From Actinomyces sp. (GTDB taxonomy: Bacteria; Actinomycetota; Actinomycetes; Actinomycetales; Actinomycetaceae), in assembly GCF_030530635.1 (NCBI RefSeq), contig NZ_JAUMUL010000015.1, positions 18,233 to 50,048 of the forward strand: DNA of 31,816 nt, read 5' to 3'. Numbering within the stretch: position 1 is the stretch's first letter; each line of letters begins with the position of its first letter. Under the pieces are notes generated by a model. The model ran no database searches. It was given only the letters and a program-made list of their open reading frames with translations, and was not told the DNA's origin. A program made the position numbers and the translations under genes. Shown here piece after piece: positions 16,294 to 23,669 of the stretch.

Positions 16294-17786
16294 CGCTCAC
16301 CATCCCATCCGGTCAGTGCCGTGCGCTCCCAATTCTGCGATCCGTGCACGCGTGCCACCACCCGGGTGAGCACATTCGGGTCGGTTGACGGCGGCACCCC
16401 GTGGCCGAGGTTGAAAACGTGGGCGGGTGCCGCCCGGCCGGCTTCCAGGCAGGCGTCCACGCCCCGTGCGAGCACCTCCCACGGTGCCCCCAGCAGCGCC
16501 GGATTCAGGTTCCCCTGCACCGGGCGGGCCGGGCCGTCCCCGGTGCCGGCCGCGAGCGCCGTGGCCGCCGCGCTCAGGTCGACGCACTCGTCCACGCCGA
16601 CGACGTCGGCCCCGGTACGGTGCAGTTCGGGCAGGAGGTGGGCCGCCCGGGCGGCGAAGTGGATTGTCGGCACCGGGGCGCCGGTGGTGGCCGAAACGGC
16701 AGCACGCGCCACATCCAGCGCCAGCGCCGAGTAGGGGGCGACTTTCTCGCGGTAGTCGGCGGCGGACAGCGAGCCTGCCCAGGAGTCGAACAGCTGCACG
16801 GCGGCCGCACCCGCGCCTATCTGTGTGGCCATGAATGCTCCGGTCAGGTGCGCCGCCCAGGTCATCAGCGCCTCCCAGGAGTCCGGGTCGGCGTGCATGA
16901 GCGTGCGGGCGGCCAGGTGATCGCGGGAGGGGCGGCCTTCGGCCAGGTAGGCCACCAGTGTGAACGGGGCCCCGCCGAACCCGATCAGCGGGGTCCAAGC
17001 GGCGGCGCCGCGTGAATGCTCCAGGCCGGCCCGGGCCCGGGGGGAGACTGGCGCGGCGCCACCGGTTACGGCGGACCGGGCGTCGGTGCCGAATGCTGCC
17101 TGTCGGGGTGTTGCGGCGCCCGCGCCGGACTCGTCTCCGGCGCTGTGATCCTGCGCTCCCGCAACGGCCTGCCCCGGGCGCCTCGGTGTGCCGAGTTCCG
17201 CTACAACCGCTTGTGCGGCGGCCTGAACGGCCGCTACACCGGCGGCGCCGTCGAGCGGACCGCCGTCGGCACCGATTCCCACGTGTTCGGCCTGTCCGTA
17301 ACGGTGCGCGATCAGGCATCGCACCGCGGCGGCGTCGCGCACGGGGGTGTCCAGGACCGGGCCGATCCCGGGTTCGATTCGCACTCCCACCCCCGCCAGC
17401 CGCAGGGGCACCATGATGTCGGAGAAGAGGATGGCCGCATCCACCCCGTGACGCCGTACCGGCTGGAGGGTGGCTGTGGCCGCGGAGTGCGGCCACAGGC
17501 ACACGTCCAGCATGGACGCCCCGGCCCGCTCGCGCAGCGCCCGGTACTCCGGCAGCGAGCGGCCGGCCTGTCGCATGAACCATACGGGCGTGCGCTCCGG
17601 GCGTCGCCCGGACAGGGCCTCGAGCAGTGCGGGCGGTCGCCCAGTGCCGGCGTCGTCCCGGTCCCGGCTGGGATCACCCGCGCCTTCGGCGGAGGTCTGG
17701 TCGCCGGCGCGGACCTGCGCTGCGCCGGGCGCGTCCGGTGCGTGGGACCGCCCGTTCCCGGATGAATTCCGCGCGGAATTAGTCAC
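16290..17786 (-). CDS. hemE: Uroporphyrinogen decarboxylase
   Basis: Removes four acetate carboxyls from uroporphyrinogen III to give coproporphyrinogen III. Motifs are VWFMRQAGRSLPEYR (about 68-82, substrate-binding arginines), ILFSDIMVPL with the catalytic Asp (about 123), and HVFNLGHGVPPSTDP near the end. The protein has 498 residues against about 350 for the family. A disordered N-terminal leader of about 50 and a Gly/Ala/Gln-rich insertion at about 198-262 account for the excess. I chose GTG 17786, with GAGGA 7 nt upstream; a longer GTG start at 17993 would lie in the divergent promoter region. First gene of the leftward hem operon. Confidence 0.93.
   Translation of the reverse strand: MTNSARNSSGNGRSHAPDAPGAAQVRAGDQTSAEGAGDPSRDRDDAGTGRPPALLEALSGRRPERTPVWFMRQAGRSLPEYRALRERAGASMLDVCLWPHSAATATLQPVRRHGVDAAILFSDIMVPLRLAGVGVRIEPGIGPVLDTPVRDAAAVRCLIAHRYGQAEHVGIGADGGPLDGAAGVAAVQAAAQAVVAELGTPRRPGQAVAGAQDHSAGDESGAGAATPRQAAFGTDARSAVTGGAAPVSPRARAGLEHSRGAAAWTPLIGFGGAPFTLVAYLAEGRPSRDHLAARTLMHADPDSWEALMTWAAHLTGAFMATQIGAGAAAVQLFDSWAGSLSAADYREKVAPYSALALDVARAAVSATTGAPVPTIHFAARAAHLLPELHRTGADVVGVDECVDLSAAATALAAGTGDGPARPVQGNLNPALLGAPWEVLARGVDACLEAGRAAPAHVFNLGHGVPPSTDPNVLTRVVARVHGSQNWERTALTGWDGER
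17765..17780. promoter_or_regulatory. Perfect 16-bp palindrome at the 5' end of hemE
   Basis: AATTCCGCGCGGAATT is exactly self-complementary and spans codons 3-8 of hemE, just after the GTG start. A palindrome at the head of the operon could be a repressor site or an RNA hairpin that masks early translation. Chance is possible, since the core is CG-rich. Confidence 0.35.
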
Positions 17787-18026
17787 GAAATAGTCCTCGT
17801 GCTCACGGAAATGACATGACGCGGCGTTGCGGAGCAATCCCGTGTCGAATTGCCCACCCTGCCCGGCAGACTTTTCCTTGGTCGGTGTTTTGGTTGGAAC
17901 AGTGCGATATCCGCAGTATCGGACGAAGTGTCGCAAAAGGTTTCTGACGGTCTGTCGGAATAGTGGATGGTCGCACCGCCGATAATTGTGCACCGACCGA
18001 CAACCGATGCTTGACTACCACTCGCT
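17787..18026. promoter_or_regulatory. Divergent hemE/hemA promoter region
   Basis: These 240 bp separate the two hem operons and are clearly less GC-rich than the genes. GGTCGGTG (17880-17887) and CACCGACC (17991-17998) are distant inverted copies. No consensus -35/-10 pair stands out. hemA has no Shine-Dalgarno, but TACCAC lies just before its GTG, so its transcript may be leaderless. Both operons must start here; the regulator is unknown. Confidence 0.55.
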
Positions 18027-19454
18027 GTGACGATTCATCTCCTCTCCGCCGACCACCGCACCCAGGGCCTCGACGCGGTCGCCCGCCTGGGTGCCACCGC
18101 CGCGCACCTGGGTCCCGAGCTCATGGCCGCCCTGCCCGAGCTGCGCGGCGTGGTGGTCCTGGGCACCTGCAACCGCCTGGCGGTCCTGATGGATGCGCCC
18201 GACGACGTCCCCGCGCAGGCGCTGCGTCGGGACGTGATCGACTTCCTGGGCCGACGCGCGGGCGGCCGTCCCGACGCCGAGGCGCACGCCGGTCGGTCCG
18301 CCGTCCCGGTGACTCGCCTCGCCGGTGCCGCGGCGGACCCGGTGGAACTTACCGCCTGGGTGGGTGCCGCCGCCGTCGGTCAGCTGTTCGCCACCGCCGC
18401 CGGACTGGAGTCCATGGTGGTGGGCGAGCGTGAGATCGCCGGGCAGTTGCGCCGAGCCCTGCGGGTGGCCACCGAGGAGGGCACCCTGTCGGCGGATCTC
18501 GCCCGCGCCGTCGAGCACGCCTCCACGGCCTCCCGGCGTGTGGCCCATGAGACCGGACTGGCCGGGAACGGGCGCTCCGTGGTCGCCGTCGGGGTAGACC
18601 TGGCGGCCCGCCACCTGCCGCCCCTCCCGGATGCGCGTGTCCTGATCGTCGGCACCGGCGCCTATGCGGGCGCCACCGTCACCGCGCTGCGCAGTCGCGG
18701 CGTAACCGATATCGCCGTCTACTCCCGCTCCGACCGGGCGCAGGACTTCGCCGTGGGACGCGGCCTGCGGGCGATCACCGACGCGGACCTGCCCGGCGCA
18801 CTGGAGGCCGCCGATCTGGTGATCACCTGCCGAGGCCTGGGCGTCCCGGTGCTGACCCGTGAGCTCATCGCCCCCGCCGCCGAGGCTCACGCGGTGCCCG
18901 GCCCCGGTCGCGCCCGGGGCCGACGTTCCCTGGTGATTCTCGACCTGGCGCTCACCCGCGACGTGGAGCGTGCCGTCGGCTCCCTGCCCGGAGTGCGCCT
19001 GATCGACCTGCCCAGAGTGCAGCGCGCCGTGCCCGCCGCCGAGTCCCGCCAGGTGCAGGCGGCCCGCGCGATCGTGGATGAGGAGACCGCCCTGTTCGAG
19101 CGCATGCTCGCCGGCAGACGCATGGACCCGGTGGTGTGCTCACTGCGCAGCCATGTGGCGGAACTGGTCGAGGAGGAGGTCGCCCGCCTGCACGTGGTCG
19201 ACGGCCGGGTCGACGCCGGTGATGCGGCCCGAGCCCTGCACCATCTGGCCGCCCGCATGCTGCACCATCCCACCGTCGCCGCCCGCACCGCCGCCGAGGC
19301 CGGTCGCGGCCAGGACTACCTCGACGCCCTGGACCTGCTCCTGGGTGTGGAGATCGCCGCCGACCTGCGCGAGGCCGCCGTAGCCGCACCCGGGCGCGGC
19401 GGCCCCGACCACGCCGTCTCCCTGCCGCACCCTGCCCCGGGAGGAGCCCAATGA
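18027..19454 (+). CDS. hemA: Glutamyl-tRNA reductase
   Basis: NADPH enzyme that reduces glutamyl-tRNA(Glu) to glutamate-1-semialdehyde, the committed and usually regulated step of the C5 route. The protein has 475 residues. It has SADHRT near the N-terminus, the catalytic Cys48 in LGTCNRL, and GLESMVVGEREIAGQLRRAL (substrate site). The NADPH domain carries VLIVGTGAYAGATVTALRSRG, and a helical dimerisation domain follows. GTG start without a ribosome-binding site. Its TGA overlaps the hemH ATG by 4 nt. First gene of the rightward operon, divergent from hemE. Confidence 0.95.
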   Translation: MTIHLLSADHRTQGLDAVARLGATAAHLGPELMAALPELRGVVVLGTCNRLAVLMDAPDDVPAQALRRDVIDFLGRRAGGRPDAEAHAGRSAVPVTRLAGAAADPVELTAWVGAAAVGQLFATAAGLESMVVGEREIAGQLRRALRVATEEGTLSADLARAVEHASTASRRVAHETGLAGNGRSVVAVGVDLAARHLPPLPDARVLIVGTGAYAGATVTALRSRGVTDIAVYSRSDRAQDFAVGRGLRAITDADLPGALEAADLVITCRGLGVPVLTRELIAPAAEAHAVPGPGRARGRRSLVILDLALTRDVERAVGSLPGVRLIDLPRVQRAVPAAESRQVQAARAIVDEETALFERMLAGRRMDPVVCSLRSHVAELVEEEVARLHVVDGRVDAGDAARALHHLAARMLHHPTVAARTAAEAGRGQDYLDALDLLLGVEIAADLREAAVAAPGRGGPDHAVSLPHPAPGGAQ

Positions 19455-20896
19455 CTCCGGAAGTCGTTGCCGCCACATCGGCGCCCCCGCCCGCTGCTGA
19501 TCCGCTGGCCCCCTACGACGCCGTCCTGCTGCTGTCCTACGGCGGCCCCGAGGGGCCCGACGACGTCCTGCCCTTCATGCGCAACGCCACCGCCGGGCGG
19601 GGCGTGCCCGACTCCCGACTGCGCGAGGTCTCCGGGCACTACGGCCGCTGGGGCGGCGTCTCCCCGATCAACGCCCGCAACGCCGAACTGCTGGCGGCCC
19701 TGCGCGCGCAGCTGGCCGCGCGCGGGAGCCGCCTGCCCGTGGTGATCGGCAACCGCAACTGGCATCCCTTCGTCTCTGAGGCGCTGCGCACGCTCGCCGA
19801 CGCCGGGGCCCGCCGCATTCTCGCGATCACCACCGCCGCCTACTCCTCCTACTCCGGGTGCCGCCAGTACCGTGAGGACGTCGCCGGGGCGCTGGAACTG
19901 CTGGCCGCCGGCGCCGACGGCGCCACCGGGCTCGGCCGGGAGGCGGATGCCGCCGCCCGCGTGGGCGGGGCCGGCGGCGCGCCGGTGCAGCTGGTGGTGG
20001 ACAAGACCCGCCCCTTCTACAACACCCCGGGCATGTTGGCCGCCAACACCGACGCCATCGTCACCGCCTTCAACCAGTTGGTGGCCGACGGCGTGAGCGC
20101 CGACGGCATCCGGCTGGCGCTGGTCACCCACTCGATCCCCACCTCTATGGAAGAGCTGTCGGCCCCAAGTGCCGAGGAGCGCGACTCGGGAGGGGCTGGA
20201 TCGGGCAGTGCCACTGGCGGGGCCGGAGAGCTCTCCGAAGGCGTGGCGGGGCTGGCGGGAGCGCCGCGAGGAACGAGCGGCGCGGATGGTAGCCGAGGGG
20301 GGCTCCCCCACCCTTCCCTCCCGGAGCCCGGCGTTGCCGCGGACCTGTCCACCGAGATCTCATACGTCGCCCAGCACGAGCGCCTGGCCGCGGTGCTGCT
20401 GGACGCCGTCGCCGCCCGCCTGGGCCGACGCCCGCAAGCCGACTTGGTCTACTGCTCCCGCTCCGGCCCGCCGCAGGCCCGCTGGCTGGAGCCCGACGTC
20501 AACGACCACCTTCAGGCCCTGGCCGCTGGGCAGCTGACCGACGGGCGGGCCGTGACGGTGCCGACGGGCGTCGTCGTCGCCCCCATAGGTTTTGTCGCCG
20601 ACCACATGGAGGTCGTCTTCGACCTGGACACCGAGGCTCGCCAAACCGCGCAGCGCCTGGGCCTGCCCTACGTGCGCGCGGCCACGGCCGGCACCCACCC
20701 CGCCTTTGTGGCCTCACTGGTCGATGTACTCACCGAGCGTGCCGCCGTCGCCCGCGGCGAGGACGTGCACCCGCAGTCCACCACCGGCACCGGTCCCTTC
20801 CACACCGTCTGCCCACCCGTTTGCTGCCGGCCCGCCACCCGGCCGGTCGACCATGCACCGGGCCGACTCCCCCTGACCACCGCCACCCACCAGTAA
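19451..20896 (+). CDS. hemH: Coproporphyrin/protoporphyrin ferrochelatase, probably with a [2Fe-2S] cluster
   Basis: Inserts Fe(II) into the porphyrin; next to chdC it should make coproheme (CpfC role). The protein has 481 residues. Motifs are LLSYGGPEGPDDVLPF, the metal-site His227 in VTHSIPTSM and Glu387 in HMEVVFDLD. An insert of about 58 residues rich in Gly/Ser/Ala (about 240-298) follows the active-site His directly; a smaller one lies near 155-176. Cys137 (GCRQYRED) plus Cys454, Cys458 and Cys459 could ligate the [2Fe-2S] cluster known in mycobacterial ferrochelatase, though the C-terminal Cys spacing differs. Starts by ATGA overlap with hemA. Confidence 0.93.
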   Translation: MTPEVVAATSAPPPAADPLAPYDAVLLLSYGGPEGPDDVLPFMRNATAGRGVPDSRLREVSGHYGRWGGVSPINARNAELLAALRAQLAARGSRLPVVIGNRNWHPFVSEALRTLADAGARRILAITTAAYSSYSGCRQYREDVAGALELLAAGADGATGLGREADAAARVGGAGGAPVQLVVDKTRPFYNTPGMLAANTDAIVTAFNQLVADGVSADGIRLALVTHSIPTSMEELSAPSAEERDSGGAGSGSATGGAGELSEGVAGLAGAPRGTSGADGSRGGLPHPSLPEPGVAADLSTEISYVAQHERLAAVLLDAVAARLGRRPQADLVYCSRSGPPQARWLEPDVNDHLQALAAGQLTDGRAVTVPTGVVVAPIGFVADHMEVVFDLDTEARQTAQRLGLPYVRAATAGTHPAFVASLVDVLTERAAVARGEDVHPQSTTGTGPFHTVCPPVCCRPATRPVDHAPGRLPLTTATHQ

Positions 20897-20916
20897 CCCC
20901 GAGCAAGGAGAAGCAC

Positions 20917-21723
20917 ATGAGCGATCACAACAGCTCCCGCCCCGACGTCGACTCCGACCAGGGCGCCCCCCGCCTGCACCGCTTCGACGACGAGGAGCGC
21001 CGCCCCCACCGCGACCCCCGCGACGCCACCGACGTCGACTTCGACGCCGTCAACGACCACAACCACTACGCCCTGTTCGCCGTCTACCGGCTCACCGCGC
21101 CGCTGCCGCCACTGGAGGACACGCGCCGCCGGATGGTGGGGGAGGCCACCCACTTCATCGACGTCTCCGAGGTGACCACCCGCGGCTGGTACGACGTGTC
21201 CGGCTTCCGCTCCGATGCCGACCTGATGGTCTGGTGGCTCGACGATGACCCGGAGAAACTCCAGGACGCCAACCACCGCCTGCGTGCGGGTGCCCTGGGC
21301 CGCTACCTGGAGCCGGTGTGGTCCTGCATGGGACTGCACACGCCCGCCGAGTTCAACCGCAAGCACATCCCCGCCTGCTTCGGCGGGGTGGCGCCGCGTG
21401 ACTGGTGCATGGTCTACCCCTTCGTGCGCAGCTACGACTGGTACCTGCTGCCCCCTGAGGAGCGCTCGCGGATCATGGCCGCCCACGGGCGCAACGGGTT
21501 CTCCAAGTACCCCGACGTCAAGGGCTCCACACTCGCCGCTTTCGGCATGAGCGACTACGAGTGGGTGCTCGGCTTCGAGGCCGACTCCCTGGACCGCCTG
21601 GAGGGCGTAATCCATCACCAGCGCTACACGGAGGCCCGCCTGCACGTGCGCGTGGACACCCCCTTCTACACCGGCTGTCGCGTCAGCCCGCACGAGTGGG
21701 CTGAACGCCAGCCCCGCGCATAA
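20917..21723 (+). CDS. hemQ: Coproheme decarboxylase (HemQ/ChdC)
   Basis: Peroxide-dependent enzyme of the chlorite-dismutase fold that converts coproheme to heme b, the last step of the coproporphyrin-dependent pathway. The protein has 268 residues. Tyr167 in MVYPFVRSYDWY is the catalytic radical Tyr and His190 in IMAAHGRNG the proximal ligand. His150 in NRKHIP sits 17 before the Tyr, as the distal base does in actinobacterial ChdC (Corynebacterium). The first 45 residues are a His/Asp/Arg-rich extension. I chose ATG 20917 for AAGGAG just upstream, although the frame is open to 20821. It lies 20 nt after hemH and 2 nt before the radical SAM gene. Confidence 0.94.
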   Translation: MSDHNSSRPDVDSDQGAPRLHRFDDEERRPHRDPRDATDVDFDAVNDHNHYALFAVYRLTAPLPPLEDTRRRMVGEATHFIDVSEVTTRGWYDVSGFRSDADLMVWWLDDDPEKLQDANHRLRAGALGRYLEPVWSCMGLHTPAEFNRKHIPACFGGVAPRDWCMVYPFVRSYDWYLLPPEERSRIMAAHGRNGFSKYPDVKGSTLAAFGMSDYEWVLGFEADSLDRLEGVIHHQRYTEARLHVRVDTPFYTGCRVSPHEWAERQPRA

Positions 21724-21725
21724 CC

Positions 21726-22958
21726 ATGGCCGCCCCGCCCCGCACCGCCCGGCCGGTGCGCGTGCAGCGCCACGACCCGACGCAGCGCCCCATGCTGGTG
21801 ACCTGGGAGTCCACACGCGCGTGCCAGCTGGCCTGCCGTCACTGCCGGGCCGTTTCCCGGCCCCTGCGTGACCCCCGGGAGTTGACCACTGCGGAGGCCA
21901 AGGCATTGATGGATGAGGCCGCCTCCTTCGGCAAGCCGGCGGTCATCTTCATCATCACCGGCGGGGACTGCTTCGAACGCCCCGACCTGGCCGAACTGGC
22001 CGCCTACGGCACGAGCCTGGGCCTGCACATGGCCGTGTCCCCCTCCGGCACGGACAAGTTGAACAAACAGTCCCTGGCCCGCATCCAGGACGCGGGGGTC
22101 GGGGTCATCTCCCTGTCGCTCGACGGCGCCACCGCCGCCACCCACGACGCCTTCCGGGGCGTTGAGCGCACCTTCGAACGCACCGTCGCCGGCTGGCGGG
22201 CGGCCCGGGAGCTGGGCATGAAGGTGCAGATCAACTCCGTCGTCGCCCGCCACAACGTCCACGAGCTGCCGGACATCGCCGCACTCGTGCGCGAGTACGG
22301 GGCGATGACCTGGTCCGGGTTCCTGCTGGTGCCCACGGGCCGCGGGGTGGACCTGGGCAGCCTGGACGCCGCCGAGATCGAGGACGTGCTCAACGTCTTC
22401 TATGACATGGGTGAGGCGGTGCCCGCCAAGACCACCGAGGGGCATCACTTCCGGCGCGTCTGCCTGCAGCGCTACGCCCTGGCGCAGCGGGGTATCGAGG
22501 GCGAGGACATGATCGCCGCCATGCACCTGGGGCCGCTGTATCGCGGCCTGCGGGAGCGGATCGTGGAGCTGGGGCTGGACGGCGGTGAGCGGCGGCGTCG
22601 GCCCCCGATCACCGTCTCCAGCGGCAACGGATTCATGTTCATCTCCCACATCGGCGACGTCACCCCCTCCGGCTTCCTGGAGAAGAGCGCCGGCAACGTG
22701 CGCGAGGCCTCCCTGACGGAGATCTACCGCAATAGCGAGGTCTTCACCGGGGTACGGGACGCCTCCCGGCTCAAGGGCAAGTGCGGGGAGTGCGAGTACA
22801 ACCGCGTGTGCGGCGGCTCCCGTGCCCGCGCCTTCAACAGCACCGGGGACCTGCACGCGGAGGAGCCCCTGTGCGTCTACCGGCCCGGCTCCTTCCCCTA
22901 CCCCGAGGACGTGCGCGCCCTGCTGCGTGCGCCCGCAGGTCCGGGCCGACCGGGCTGA
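21726..22958 (+). CDS. Radical SAM/SPASM protein, AhbD/NirJ-like, function unknown
   Basis: Iron-sulfur radical SAM enzyme of 410 residues. The [4Fe-4S] site for SAM is Cys33, Cys37, Cys40 (CQLACRHC), followed by IIFITGGD-like FIITGGDCF. A C-terminal SPASM-type region has CGECEYNRVCGG and a later Cys in EEPLCVYRPG, giving auxiliary-cluster ligands. The build resembles AhbD and NirJ, which act on tetrapyrroles; AhbD uses coproheme, the same substrate as the ChdC encoded 2 nt upstream. I believe it falls in the uncharacterised TIGR04053-like group. No Shine-Dalgarno is seen, so it is likely coupled to chdC translation. An oxygen-independent coproheme decarboxylase or a heme/peptide modifier are options; none is proven. 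Confidence 0.8.
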   Translation: MAAPPRTARPVRVQRHDPTQRPMLVTWESTRACQLACRHCRAVSRPLRDPRELTTAEAKALMDEAASFGKPAVIFIITGGDCFERPDLAELAAYGTSLGLHMAVSPSGTDKLNKQSLARIQDAGVGVISLSLDGATAATHDAFRGVERTFERTVAGWRAARELGMKVQINSVVARHNVHELPDIAALVREYGAMTWSGFLLVPTGRGVDLGSLDAAEIEDVLNVFYDMGEAVPAKTTEGHHFRRVCLQRYALAQRGIEGEDMIAAMHLGPLYRGLRERIVELGLDGGERRRRPPITVSSGNGFMFISHIGDVTPSGFLEKSAGNVREASLTEIYRNSEVFTGVRDASRLKGKCGECEYNRVCGGSRARAFNSTGDLHAEEPLCVYRPGSFPYPEDVRALLRAPAGPGRPG

Positions 22959-22988
22959 ACGCATTCCGGGCCGAGGATGGGAGGATTC

Positions 22989-23669
22989 ATGAGCCTGGAA
23001 CTCACATTCGATAGCGTGGGCTTCGCCTACGGCGGCATGGGTGAGCGCGTCATCTACCGGGGCGTCACCTGCAGGCTCGCGGCCGGGCGGCTGCATGCGG
23101 TGATGGGGCCCTCGGGTTCGGGCAAGACCACCCTGTTCCGCCTCATCACCGGCGAGCTCGAACCGGATACCGGCACGATCGAACTCACGGGCACCGGCGG
23201 CGCCCGGCGCGTGTCCCAGGTCTACCAGGACTACCGGCTGGTCCCGTATCTGACCGCGGTCGAGAACGTGATACTGGCCCAGGAGTTCGCCTCCGCGGGT
23301 GGCGGCGTCGGCACCTTCCCTGACGCCGCCGCACTGCTGGGCAGACTGGGCCTGGCCGGGCAGACCGATGCCCCGGTGAGCAGCCTCTCGGGCGGCGAGC
23401 AGCAGCGAGGGGCCATCGCCCGCGCACTGGCCACCGCCCCGCAGGTCCTGCTCGCCGACGAGCCGACCGGCGCGGTCGACGAGCAGGCCACCCGGGAGAT
23501 CGCCCAGCGCTTCGCCGACCTGGCCCACGACGACGGCCTGCTGGTGCTCGTGGCCACGCACGACCCGGTGGTGGCCGGATACGCCGACGTGGTGCTGCGT
23601 ATCCGTGACCACGATCTCGTGGCTGAGCCTCCCTCGGCGGACGCCATGACGGGAGGGGCCCAGCGGTGA
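22989..23669 (+). CDS. ABC transporter ATPase, MacB/LolD/HrtA type
   Basis: Cytoplasmic nucleotide-binding subunit of 226 residues, the usual size. Visible are Walker A GPSGSGKTT, Q-loop YQDYRL, signature LSGGEQQRGAIARAL, Walker B VLLADEPTGAVD and the H-loop in VATHDP. The ADEPTGAVD stretch is typical of the MacB-like exporter class, which works with FtsX-type permeases. GGGAGG supports ATG 22989 over the in-frame start 12 nt earlier. It lies 30 nt after the radical SAM gene and overlaps its permease by 4 nt, so it extends the hemA-hemH-chdC unit. Cargo is unknown; heme or a modified tetrapyrrole is suggested by context. Confidence 0.92.
   Translation: MSLELTFDSVGFAYGGMGERVIYRGVTCRLAAGRLHAVMGPSGSGKTTLFRLITGELEPDTGTIELTGTGGARRVSQVYQDYRLVPYLTAVENVILAQEFASAGGGVGTFPDAAALLGRLGLAGQTDAPVSSLSGGEQQRGAIARALATAPQVLLADEPTGAVDEQATREIAQRFADLAHDDGLLVLVATHDPVVAGYADVVLRIRDHDLVAEPPSADAMTGGAQR

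Noticed and set aside
17787..17993. 69-residue N-terminal extension of HemE
   Set aside because: It would occupy most of the hemE/hemA promoter region and has no family similarity; a GAGGA-supported GTG exists at 17786.
21666..23612. 648-codon minus-strand open frame
   Set aside because: Antisense to the radical SAM and ABC ATPase genes, which have complete motifs; no domain is recognisable in the translation.
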